Shown here: positions 53,321 to 64,000 of the stretch, one piece after another
Layout of the letters: each line of letters begins with the position of its first letter
Numbering within the stretch: the first letter of the stretch is position 1
Origin: Strix aluco
Lineage: Eukaryota; Chordata; Aves; Strigiformes; Strigidae
DNA length: 64,000 bases
Assembly: GCF_031877795.1 (NCBI RefSeq)
Contig: NC_133971.1
Span: forward strand, 10,270,325 to 10,334,324
Direction: 5' to 3'
The notes under the pieces: model-generated
The model's database searches: none
Seen by the model: only the letters and a program-made list of their open reading frames with translations
What the model was told of the DNA's origin: nothing
Made by a program: the position numbers and the translations under genes

Positions 53321-56300
53321 TTGAAGTCAGTAGATCTTTGTGCATCTTCTCTCTGTGAGTTTCTCTTTCTTGTTCTGTTGGGTTTTGGTTTTGGTTTTTT
53401 TCAGAGGTGCTGGTAAAGTTCTGCCTTTCCCAAATGGTTATTTTGAGGACGTGCTTGAAGACAGGACAGCTACCTGAGCAAGCAGTGCCATTGTTCAGAT
53501 ATGAGTATGCTTTCCTCCCCCATATTCATATATACTGCATCGTTTTCATAGCAATGACATTTATTTCCCAAGAAAAAATAGTTTAAGGATATTTGTGGAA
53601 GAGGCAGTAAAAGGAGAATAGAAGCAATTGCATTCCAATCGTGTTCAATTTAACTTCTTTGTGAATAACTATTTTCACTATTGTTCCAGATCTGCTCCTC
53701 CTCAGTAATTAATAACTGAGGAAAGTCCTAATCTTTTGATTAATATATGGATATATTACAGAGTTGAATACTAGCTCTGCATGTGCAGATGGCCATCTCC
53801 ACTGTGAACTATTATGGTTTAGTTTCAATGGAAAAACATGGAATAAGTCTACTGGAATATAAATATCTCTGTGGACAATGAGCTTCTGATAGAAGGGAAG
53901 GTAAAACTAATTATTCATCTCCTGTGGGTGGCTGAGATGAATGAGAAGCAGCAGATCCTGAAACTTCTTCTGATACTTAAGAGTGAAGGTCTCAGAGATC
54001 AATTAATGGTTTTGTTAGCCTTAGTTTGCAAACCCACAAAACCGACAAGAGCAGGGGTTTGGATTTCCTAATGCTGCCTAGGTGTAGACCTAGCCATTTC
54101 TCATCCTCCTGACTTTTCTTGTCAAGGACTTTCTGCTTGCCATTCTCCCTTGCTGTGCTTTGTGAAGGATGTGGAGGAAAGAACTGTTGAAGGGAAAGAG
54201 CTGGAAATCTTACTTCCACTGAAGTGAGTAGTAGGTTTGGCTCTTCTGCCATCAGTGCCAAGATCTCCTTCCTGGGCAGCAGAGGGAAGGAAAAGTTTCC
54301 TTTCATAGTAATGGCTTCCTGCAGGATGCGGTAAGAAAAGAAGGATGCAGAAGAATCACAGATCAACTGGATTATAGCTAGGAGAGTAAGGAGGAAAATA
54401 TTTTCATGAAAATAACATCATCTTTCTTCTGAGATAACAAATCTGCTTCAAACAAGAGAGCAATTACTAGGTTTAATAAGTCACAGATTCCTATTGAGAT
54501 ATTTCTATCAGGATTTCCATATTCTGATTTGGCTCTCCTGTGTTCTCCTAACACCTGTGAGATATATACTTGGCCTTACTAAAGAACCGTCCAGTAGATT
54601 CTTTCATCCCATGTCTGTGTTAACTTCAGGTTTCTTTTCTATAGAGCATATAAATAGATATGACTTAGATGAGTTAAAAAAAGCCTACATTTTAGCAATG
54701 CAGTATTAATTAGAAGAAAATATTTGGGGTCCACCATTCATTTTGTACAAGTAACTGATTTATTTCTGCAGCATAAGTGTGCAGATTTTTTTCTAAAGAA
54801 TTCTTTTTAAATGGTATACAAGAAGATTATCTGCAGGTCTTCTGGAACCTAGTTATTTGATCAAACTTAATGACATGGTTGTAACACCTGACCAGTGTTT
54901 GTATTCACCACAATGTTCAGCTTGTTACAGTTCTACAGGAAGGAACAATGAGAATCTAGATCTTATGAAACACTTTTCATCTCTATACCACTATAATTTC
55001 AGAATTTTAATGTTCCAGGTCCTCAGTGGTACAGGAAACAACAGGATCGTAAATAGAAGTGCATAATTCTCACAATTAACTGTTTTTAATAGCTGATGCT
55101 TGAATGCAAGTAACAGTCTTTTCTAGTTGTGTGGAATCCTGTGAGAGTCATGGCAGTTTTTCCTTGGTTTCCCTAATGAACTCTAGTAACTTGGCCATTT
55201 TGCACATTATGGACTAAAGTATTGCTTTGCCTCTGTCACTGCTTGAGTGTCATGGCTTTTAATCTACTGTGCACCCATCATGTATATCCATCTGTACTAC
55301 TGCTTGAATTTCAGGAAGGTCTAGCATGGCTCTCTGGAGCAAAGTTATTCGCATAAATATACCTTATTAAATATATACAGAAAAATAAATCATCCTCTTG
55401 CAATGTTTTAGGGCCTGATCCATCTTACATATGTAACAGTATAGTTGTCATTTGATCCAACAGTGGAAGCTAATACTATCTGAGCATTTTCTGTCCACCC
55501 ATTTTGCAATAACATCATGGTATGTGCAGATCTTGCCACATAGATGCATTTATCACTAAGGCATATGCTTACACTTTAAAGTCAGTGGAAATTTTGCCCT
55601 TATTTCTATAGAGCCAGAATTTCTCTGCAGAGTTCCTGCTGCCAGCTGTCCCAAGGAAGCAGGAGCTTCCTTTCCTTAACCTTCTGCATATGATAGTCCA
55701 ATGCTCCTTTTGAATAAATAGTTAATGTGGGGCATTAATTTCCCATAAAGAAGACAACATATGGAACTTAAGATAAAACAGCATCTTTCTTTGAAGTGAA
55801 TTTAATAATGGGATATCATGTTCTGTTTATAAAGCAGCCTTGTTTTATTACAGTAATAAAAAGAAGCTCTCATAAAAATAATTCTGCAACACTTTGTGGA
55901 ACATGAAAGCTGTGTGCCATTTAAAGAGTGTCTCCATCAGGTTCTAACTAGCAGCTTTGCAGGTAGTTTCAATTAGCATCCTTAGCAGCTGACAATTTAG
56001 CAAATCCCTTCCAGCTGAGGACTGTGCCTATACACCTGACTTTGTCTCTCTGCTAATGTGCCGTTGTTTCCCATTGCTTTTCAGCCAGTTTCTGGATTAT
56101 ATTATCTTCAACTTTTATTTTATCGCCCCTGTCTTTCCTCTGTCCTGAGCTGTATATTGACTTCTGTACCATATTCTCCTAACCCACTTAGTTCTTACCT
56201 TCATCCTTGTTCCTGATCTTGTTTTCTGTCATGCTGATGATGATACCTCTTCTGACTAACTTTCTTAGCCTTTCTTCTGTCATGCCTGCTTCTATCTGTG

Positions 56301-56445
56301 GACCCTGTGTTACTCTGTGGTTGGCATTCCTCACTTTTTACCTGTATCTGGCCTTGCAGCAGGTGTATACTTCTGCTTGTGCACCTTAGCCAGACCTCTC
56401 ATAACTCCTTTGCTTGACCTTTTAGCTTTTCTTTCTGATTTAATT
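53321..56445. other. Intron 2, no recognised feature
   Basis: AT-rich unique-looking DNA. The 124-codon frame 53992-54366 (-) and the 71-codon frame at 54494 (+) match nothing I know. A stretch around 55900-56010 has the look of conserved non-coding DNA (see findings). Confidence 0.5.
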
Positions 56446-57224
56446 TGTGGAAACAGACTCTACAACTCAGAGAGTTATACAGCAGGTGTGTTTACTCCAG
56501 CGCCAGGGTGCAAGGGGATTTCTCCACAAAGCTTACACACCCCCAGCACATTTTACCAAAAACTTATAGAGTGTGGATATACACATTCATTGGATTACAT
56601 AATACAAATACCCATATGCATAAGTAAGGCTGGGTTAGTTCTAGAGGCTGGTGTCAGCAGTTTATGTTCTCTTTACACCTGAGCATTGCCTCCTGGTGGG
56701 CGTCTTCGGGGGTCTTTGGGAGGAAGGCTCGTAGTCTTTCTCACCTTGTACTTTTCCTCGAAGCATGCACACATTTTCTTAGCCAATTTCTTGAATAACA
56801 AGAGTGTTTTCAGCCAGTTTACTCATTCTATCTTATCTAAAAGTACCAGTGTATCAATTTCTACTGTCCATATATGGCTATCTATTCATTAAAAGACTAA
56901 ACTAGTTAGAGCACATCTGCTTTCCAAGGACAAAAACATATTTTTGTCGAACATAGTAATTCTTGGTAAGTTCCCTCAGAAAACTGCTTTGTTTTGATGA
57001 ACACAGTAGCCCTTGGTAAGCTTCCACAGAACAGTCAGGGCAGGCAGGATTATTAAGCAATATTCAGAAATCATTATAAGTTGCTATAAGTAAATAAGTT
57101 GCAAAGCAGGTCATCATTTCCTTGTATCAGATTTGGCCACACTTTTACTCCTCCTTCTTCTCTAGGTCCTACATTCAAGTTGTAGCACACTGACACTTCA
57201 AGTTTCCCACCCCCAAGTGCTAGC
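56446..57224 (-). mobile_element. Probable solo LTR of an avian endogenous retrovirus (edges uncertain)
   Basis: Read on the - strand the segment has the order of an LTR: a TATA-like CTATAAG (reverse of 56562-56568), then a GC-richer block gcaccctggcgctggagtaa, then a terminal stretch gagtctgtttccaca that ends at 56446 in ACA. That block is typical of avian ERV LTRs as I remember them. No gag, pol or env reading frame flanks it, so it would be a solo LTR. A 10-bp direct repeat, ttaatttgtg, occurs at 56440-56449 and 57225-57234 and may include the target-site duplication. With that right edge, however, the LTR lacks a clean TG start. An alternative right edge is ACA at 57171-57173. No clear poly(A) signal was seen. 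Confidence 0.5.
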
Positions 57225-58323
57225 TTAATTTGTGTTGTCAGTTAGCCTTCAATTCCCAAGTTCAACAGTAACTGAGGATGCAACTCAGAGGATGTCAAAG
57301 TTTAAAAGATAAAACAAGAAGGAAGTTGAACAAATTTGTGTGGAGAAGGACTGTTTATATACATATATCTATGAATTGACTAGATATTCTCCAGATCTTT
57401 AGGCCCTTTCTATTTTCATAGAAGTAACCCTTAAGTGTTCTCAATATTTCTTCTACAACTTCATTTTTCAGGCCCAGCAGGACCTGTACAAGAGAGCCTT
57501 TTAATAAGGATGAGCTCTCAGGCATTTTCTGTCCACTTCAGAGCTTATTTTAAACCAACATTAAGTAGAAAATCTAATTTTGGTGAAATGGAAAATGGTG
57601 CAGTGGGGAGATGCTTGAGGCTAAGAGATGATAATATTATCAAATTCCACTCTTTTCTCAGGATAGACGGTAGTTTTCTAAGAAAGCAATGGTGGATGTA
57701 GAGCACTGAGTACTGAATCACAGTTGCCACCACGCCATTGCATATAGAAAGCACTGATCTTGTATGAACTCTTTTGCGGGATCAAAATTTTTTGATAAAT
57801 GTTTGCCATTCCTTTGTACGAGACAGCTTTATGTCATAGTTACCTGAGTCACTTTAACCTTACGTTAAATCAATAATGTCTGTCATTGTGCATAATATAT
57901 GCAATCATAATGTCACATTAATTTTTGTAAGGGTGCATTCTGGGTAATTCATTAAAAATGTGCCAAGCTGCCTGTTCTGGATCTGGACCAAATTTATACT
58001 GCAATGTGTTCCTATATACTTGTGGAAGCATAGATGTCATTAACAAATAACTCAGAAGTTCATAAAATATAGCTGAAAAAGACAAAATTTCTGGCAGAAT
58101 CCAGTTGCTGTAATAACTGCATGTATATTCCACAAGTCTTGGTAAAATAGACTTTATATAAACATGAAGTTATAATACACCAGAAGACTACCTTTATAGT
58201 TTTAAGATCATTGAGGGAAGCAGTGGAAATGCAGTCATTTCTTACTACCCATGGGACATGGACAGATGCATTTCGATATTGAAGTGTAATGCAAATTTCT
58301 TATCATCTTCAGGGGTTTTCTCA

Positions 58324-58345
58324 AAAAAAAAAAAAAAAAAAAAAG
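58324..58345. repeat. Poly(A) tract
   Basis: About 22 A on the + strand of intron 2, preceded by ggggttttctc. No retrocopied gene recognised upstream. Confidence 0.9.
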
Positions 58346-59073
58346 GCTGCAAGTGCATGTTATTGTCTTAATATTCCTTAGATATAGGTTTCATTGATGG
58401 ATAGAAGTACAGAACTTCAGTATTTCAGTGGAGTAGCCTTAATATTTAAGCTGATAATTATGTTGATGTGTTTTTCAGAAAATTGAAACAGCTTTTAGAT
58501 TTGGACATAAGTGGACATAAGTGGCAAGAGTTGCTTTTGTGGAGGTACTGAATTGGAATAAATCACCCATATTTAATAGAGTCTATCTAAAACATTTCCT
58601 CTCCCTCAGTAGTAAGCTATGGGTAAATACACTGCAGCATGAAGAAATCAATCCTTTACCCAGCTCACCCTAAGAAATTCTTGGTAAAAATCCAGGAATG
58701 CCTCTGTCTTAAAACAGTTAGTGCTTTAACCTGGACTGCCTCATATTAAGAAAACTCTGCAACACAAATTATACCATTTCTGGATGAGTTCAGAATATTA
58801 TCTTCCTGCAAAAGTGCTTTTTTTTTTTTTTTTTATGTCAGATCCATTTACCAAGATAGATAATATGGGGATGTTGGTACAAATGTTTTTGATTTCTTTG
58901 ACATCTGGCCTACCATGGCTAGTCTAAAGGACGTGACAATCTGTTTCTTTAAATGTCTGGTGTCAAGATGATTTCTATAGTGCTATAGTGATTTACACAG
59001 CAGACAGTAAATAAATTATACTCTTGTCAAATCAAAATATGTAGCTGAACCTTAGTAATGCAAATTCTGTTAT

Positions 59074-59126
59074 TTAAAAGATTTTTTAAAAGATTTAAAG
59101 ATTTTTAAAAGATTAAAAGATTTAAT
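59074..59126. repeat. TTTAAAAGA low-complexity patch
   Basis: Irregular repeats of ttaaaagat and ttaaagat fill about 53 bp, apparently by replication slippage. Confidence 0.85.
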
Positions 59127-59934
59127 TAAGAAAGTAAAAAATTACAATAACTGTGTGCTTTTCTACTAGAATTTGCATTCATTTGATCTGTTCTTTGAGG
59201 AACTAAAAAGACAAACTCATATAAGAAGAGAAAGAATACAGGGGAATTGGTGCTGCTTCAATTTGACATAAATAAAATTATTCTGAAGGTGATATAAGCC
59301 TAGTTCTACAGCCCTTACAAACTGACCCATCTATTTCAGCAGACTTGAGGAGAGTCTTGCTAGAAATCCACATAAATATAAACCCTTGCAATATCTCATG
59401 AGAATAAGCAAATAAAAGAGGTACAGAGTGAAAAGCTATAAGTAAGACAGATCAGTCTAGCTGTGCTATGATTACAAACATAAATAATTTTAAAATACGT
59501 CAGAATGGTTAGGGCCTCCACAAAGAGAAAAAAGTCGACTCTCAAAAGACAGAGATAAGTTTTCTTTTTTAATACTGCCAATTGTAGCAGACCTGGTCAG
59601 TCCTTCTCAGGCAAATGTTGGTTGGTTGGTTTAAATCACAACATATTCACTTTTTGACTAAATGGGAAATAAATCTCCTGAGTAAATGTTAGGAGAACTA
59701 CACAGACAAGAAATAAAATAATCCCTTAATGTGAGTGGTGAAAACCTTCACACTAAGAACGCAAAAAGTCAGCTTGAAGGGTCATGAAAAAAAACAAGAA
59801 ACAAGCTAATGTTAGGTGCTTAGTTCAGTTCAGAAACATTTACTGATTCTGTGCTTTGAAGTGCAATTATTTCTTATTAAAAGTTTAGAAGAAAAAAATA
59901 CATGATAAATTAAATAGGCTACCATGTTTGCTTT

Positions 59935-61463
59935 CACAGAATCACAGACCTTGAAGATCACCTAGTCCAACCGTTAACCTAGCACTGACAGTTCTCAACT
60001 ACACCATATCCCTAAGCGCTATGTCGACCCGACTCTTAAACCCCTCCAGGGATGGGGACTCCACCACCTCCCTGGGCAGCCCATTCCAATGCCTAACAAC
60101 TCGTTCTGGAAAAAAATGCTTCCTAATATCCAGTCTAAAGCTTCCTTGGTGCAACTTGAGGCCATTCCCTCTTGTCCTATCGCTTGTTACTTGGTTCAAG
60201 AGACTCATCCCCAGCTCTCTGCAACCACCTTTCAGGTAGTTGTAGAGGATGATGAGGTCTCCCCTCAGCCTCCTCTTCTCCAGACTAAAAAACCCCAGTT
60301 CCCTCAGCTGCTCCTCCTACGACATGTGCTCCAGACCCTTCACCAGCTTCGTTGCTCTTCTCTGGAGACGCTCGAGTCATTCAATGTCCTTTTTGTAGTG
60401 AGGGGCCCAAAACTGAACACAGTCATCGAGGTGCGGCCTCACCAGTGCCGAGTACAGGGGTAAGATCACTTCCCTGTCCCTGCTGGCCACGCTATTTCTG
60501 ATGCAAGCCAGGATGCCATTGGCCACCTTGGCCACCTGGGCACACTGCTGGCTCCTGTTCAGCCGGCTGTCAATCCACACCCTCAGGTCCCTCTCTGACT
60601 GGCAGCTCTCCAGCCACTCCTCCCCAAGCCTGTAGTGCTGCTGGGGGTTGTTGTGGCCCAAGTGCAGCACCCGGCATTTGGCCTTATTGAAACTCCTACA
60701 GTTGGCCTCAGCCCATCGCTCCAGCCTGTCCAGGTCTCTCTGCAGAGCCTCCCTACCCTCGAGCAGATCAACACTCCCACCCAACTTGGTGTCATCTGCA
60801 AACTTACTGAGGGTGCACTCGATCCCCTCGTCTAGATCATCAATAAAGATGTTAAACAGGAGTGGCCCCAAAACCGAGCCCTGGGGGACACCACTCATGA
60901 CCGGCTGCCAACTGGATTTAAATCCATTCACCACAACTCTTTGGGCCCGGCCATCCAGCCAGTTTTTTTACCCAGAGAATCCTGTGCCCATCCAAGCCTC
61001 AAGCAGCCAGTTTCACCAGGAGAATGTTGTGGGAATTGGTGTCAAAGGCGTTACTAAAGTAAAGGTAAACAACATCCACAGCCTTTCCCTCATGCAATAA
61101 GCAGGTCGCCCTGTCGTAGAAGGAGATCAGGTTTGTCAAGCAGGACCTGCCTTTCATAAACCCATGCTGACTGGGCCTGATCATCTGGTTGTCCCTCATG
61201 TGTTGTATGATGGTACTCAGGATGAGCTGCTCCATCAGCTTCCCGGGCACTGAAGTCAAGCTGACAGGCCTGTAATTTGCTGGATCATCCTTCTTACCCT
61301 TCTTATAGATGGGCATCATATTGGCCAATTTCCAATCTCTCGGGACCTCCCCGGTCAGCCAGGACTGCTGGTAAATGATGGAAAGCGGCTTGGCGAGCAC
61401 CCCAGCCAGCTCCTTCAGCACCCTCGGGTGTATCCCATCCGGTCCCATAGACTTGTGTGTGTC
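59935..61463 (-). mobile_element. CR1 LINE fragment with most of the reverse transcriptase domain
   Basis: This is the longest CR1 copy here, about 1.5 kb on the - strand. The upstream frame 61448-60999 (149 codons) covers the RT fingers and palm start (GPDGIHPRVLKELAG, YKKGKKDDPANYRPVSLTS, PSQHGFMKGRSCLTN). The next frame 60934-60377 (185 codons) has [17 protein letters not shown] and an intact FADD box at 60802-60791, followed by the thumb. The frame 60208-59999 has [18 protein letters not shown]. Motif A reads YLYFSNAFDT where CR1 has YLDFSKAFDT, so the first catalytic Asp is Tyr. Frameshifts separate the pieces. The endonuclease and 5' end are missing. It is inactive, but its long open stretches suggest it is fairly young. 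Confidence 0.95.
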
Positions 61464-63546
61464 AAATTTCCATACAGTTTCTTCCTAAGTACGTAATGTG
61501 GGAAAGTACCTATTTTTAATAATTTTGAAAGAAGTCTGTCAATCAAATGAGGCATAATAGTTGTCTTAGGATAGTTTTTATATATGAAGAAAAAAGTAAT
61601 CTATGAATTGTCCTGCTTTATTTTAGCTGATTTGCTGGGCTCTATGAAGTTATGACTTCCAGACCTCTATAGCTCAGGCTAAACTTGCATCACAATGCTT
61701 GGTGTGTTAGTAAATAAATATCCACCATAGGTCAGAAAGCAATACAAGTCTAACATGAAATAATGAGAAAACAATACAAATCTAAAGTCCACCTTCTGTA
61801 CAGGTTGCTTTGGATGAACATGCTAGACAATCTATGCTAGAAATTTCTGGGAACTGCAATTTTGAACATTTTACTTGTAAGAATTTTGAAAATATTGTGT
61901 TGTGACATTATAGGCTTGGAAGCTCTGAAGAAAGAATATTGAGACAAATTAGTTCATGGGGACTGTGTTTACAAAGTCAGCCAAATCCAAGAATATGTAA
62001 CACAGAATAGAAAGACATACTGAACAACATATTATGAGTTGTCATTCAAGTACAGATCCATATTTACCTTAAGAAAGACTGATACTGTCAAGTCTGGTAC
62101 ACCTGTCAACAGTATTAGAAAAGAACACTTAGCTCTGTCTTTTAAGATCAGAGTCCCTTTTTTTTGGCCCAACACTCTAGTAAAATTAGAAATCCAAATT
62201 ACTCATGGAGACTGTTGTGAGTTTTACATAGTAACTACACCTTCAAGCTCCTGGTCTTTGAACTTAATTCTATTGTTCCCATTGTTAAATAACATATCTT
62301 GTTAAAATAGTGAATTACACTTAAGAGAAAGCTGTAAGAACTGTGTAGAAAGCTCAGTTTCCAGTAACAAGAGAGTCATGTTCTGTGACTGTCCCTCAGT
62401 CTGAAAAATGCCATTTTTCCAGTATAGTGTTTAATTTGTTTGCACCCAGTAATACAGAGGTAATACTTGAATGAGGCTAGAAGTGATGATTTAGCAACTA
62501 ATGGCCCTGAGAGCCAGTATTTCTGGACCTCTCAGTAGCAGTGTAAGTTGCAGATCTGCCAAAGGCATATGAAAAGGAATGGGTATTGTGATGGATATCA
62601 GAGTTCTGTGCAAAACCTGTCCTAGTAAGAGTAGCTGCATTTCCTGTAACTGTGGCTGTCTTTTTCATGTGGAAATAGTGTGTGTGCATGTCTATATTGT
62701 CACTAAATCTCTCCTTCATTTTCTTGTTTCTTGATAATTAAAGTGGTTTAAAAAATATTTTCTGAATAGCATTTTTTTTTTCTTTAAGTGAAAACATAAT
62801 TTTTGGCAAAGGTTTAGCACACGAATGCTTGGATTATTGCTCGCTTTGATCGCTATTGATACAAATAGGTATTTTATGAGCTATTCATATTTCTCTAATT
62901 TGCAGTGAGGTTCAACTCTGAAGTTAGTCTATCTAAAGAATAAACGGTGACTTTCAATGCCCAGTATTGGCAGCTCAAATGTTCAGTTAAAAAACAGAAG
63001 TTCCAAGCCAGGTAATTCATGTTTTAGTAAACAGTTAAAATCTTGGTCTCATTTTAAATCCTTTTTTTTTGTTCTAAGTCAGTATCACTATCAAAAATTC
63101 AAGTTCTAGTCCACTTTTTTCCTGATTAAATTAGGGATTGGCTCATTCTTCTTTTATTCTAAATTTAAATAACCCATATGTCAGATGTGGGGAAAATATT
63201 GGCAATTTCACAGAGTGATTATGCAAGAAGTCTGTCCACAGCTCAGTCACTATCCTCCAGCATATAGATGATGGCACATGCTATTGGTTTTACAGCAGAA
63301 AGGTTTATCATTACTTTGTTCACTCTTTGTGTTTATATGAATTTATTACACATTTTTTTAAAAAAATGTTTCTTTATAACACAGATTGGCACTATTTGCA
63401 GTTTGGGGGTTTTACTCTGTCCTTTTTCTAGTCATTAAGACACAGATCCATAAAGTGATTTAGATGTGCCAAGACTTTTTCTAGATGCCTGGTTCACAAA
63501 GTAGAAATCATATACCTATATTAGACAACTGCATTTCCTAGTGCAT
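61464..63546. other. Intron 2, no recognised feature
   Basis: AT-rich unique-looking DNA between two minus-strand CR1 copies, with only short A or T runs. Frames such as 62039-62305 (+, 88 codons) have no recognisable similarity. Confidence 0.6.
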
Positions 63547-64000
63547 ACAGAATCACAGAATCCTTCAGGTTGGAAAAGACCCTTGGGATCATCGAGTCCA
63601 ACCATCAGCCCTACTCTACAAAGTTCTCCCCTACATCATATCCCCCAGCATCTCATCTAAACGACCCTTAAACACATCCAGGGATGGTGACTCCACCACC
63701 TCCCTGGGCAGCCTATTGCACTGTCTGACCACTCTTTCTGTGAAACATTTTTTCCTAATGTACAGTCTGAACCTCCCCTGTTGCAGTTTAAAGCCATTCC
63801 CTCTTGTTCTGTCACTAATCACCTGTGAGAAGAGACCAGCACCAACCTCTCTACAATGTCCTTTCAGGTAGTTGTAGAGAGTGATGAGGTCTCCCCTCAG
63901 CCTTCTCTTCCTCAAACTAAACAGTCCCAGCTCCTTCAGTTGCTCCTCATAGGATTTGCTCTCTAGCCTCTTCACCAGCTTCGTTGCCCTCCTCTGCACT
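63547..64000 (-). mobile_element. CR1 LINE 3' fragment, cut by the window edge
   Basis: The + strand opens with acagaatcacagaatccttc, the CR1 tail in reverse. The frame 63999-63631 (-, 122 codons) runs without interruption through [40 protein letters not shown] and [20 protein letters not shown] to a terminal DMM, the usual CR1 ORF2 end region. The open frame suggests a relatively young copy. It continues past position 64000, so its full length is unknown. Confidence 0.95.

Larger units (their letters stand above)
57235..59934. other. Intron 2, simple repeats only
   Basis: AT-rich unique-looking DNA. It holds a poly(A) tract (about 58325-58345), a tandem ggacataagt pair at about 58502-58523, a poly(T) tract (about 58817-58834) and a TTTAAAAGA-rich low-complexity patch at 59074-59126. 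No gene or transposon recognised. Confidence 0.6.
25556..64000 (+). other. RAB3C: RAB3C intron 2 (5' part; acceptor outside the window or not recognised)
   Basis: The donor is TGG|GTAAGC at 25556. The next exon should start with DTAGQERYRTI and encode about 39 residues. I did not recognise such a segment downstream on the + strand, so the intron is probably at least 38.4 kb. A long intron fits the known very large size of RAB3C in other vertebrates. An exon this short could be missed by eye. The intron holds four CR1 fragments, a probable solo LTR, several short tandem duplications and some candidate conserved non-coding stretches listed separately. Confidence 0.65.

Noticed and set aside
60377..61448. 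Reverse-transcriptase frames considered as a functional host gene or intact element
   Set aside because: They are pieces of one CR1 copy split by frameshifts, with a lost catalytic Asp and no endonuclease domain.
1..64000. CRISPR arrays, tRNA, rRNA, snRNA genes or integrated bacterial sequence
   Set aside because: No spaced identical repeats, no tRNA A/B box arrangement and no bacterial-type gene cluster were seen; all long-range repeats are CR1 copies.

Overview
The window looks like nuclear DNA from a bird. It is AT-rich and mostly non-coding. It carries eight 5'-truncated CR1 LINE fragments, several with the avian CR1 3' end (repeats of the ATTCTRTGA type), one GC-rich CpG island, and two exons of one vertebrate gene with proper splice sites. 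The exact bird order cannot be told from what I see.

The one gene I can support is RAB3C on the + strand, a small GTPase of regulated exocytosis. Coding exon 1 is tiny: 15856-15879, eight codons reading MRHEAPVQ, inside the CpG island. Coding exon 2 is 25328-25555: 76 codons with the P-loop and switch I, ending just before the DTAGQ box. Both junctions are phase 0. Intron 1 is 9448 bp. Intron 2 starts at 25556 and fills the rest of the window (at least 38 kb); I did not recognise exon 3. The later exons, which carry the rest of the G domain and the C-terminal prenylation site, must lie beyond position 64000.

Layout: 1-7130 is intergenic sequence upstream of RAB3C with four CR1 fragments (one -, three +), the fourth carrying a (TCCAA)n microsatellite near its 3' end. 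7131-14900 is unremarkable intergenic DNA. 14910-16330 is the CpG island and promoter. It contains GC boxes, a 17-bp tandem duplication, and an 18-bp inverted repeat whose arms resemble the ACTACAnnTCCC (ZNF143/THAP11-type) motif. 16331-25327 is the rest of intron 1. 25556-48128 is intron 2 with no recognisable CR1. 48129-64000 is intron 2 with four more CR1 fragments (one +, three -) and a probable minus-strand solo LTR near 56446-57224. Short direct duplications and homopolymer tracts are scattered throughout.

I found no RNA gene, CRISPR array or prokaryote-style feature, and no undescribed coding system. The items most worth a second look are the promoter inverted repeat, the ATG that opens RAB3C exon 2, the microsatellite arising inside a CR1 tail, and the roughly 41-kb CR1-free block around the promoter.
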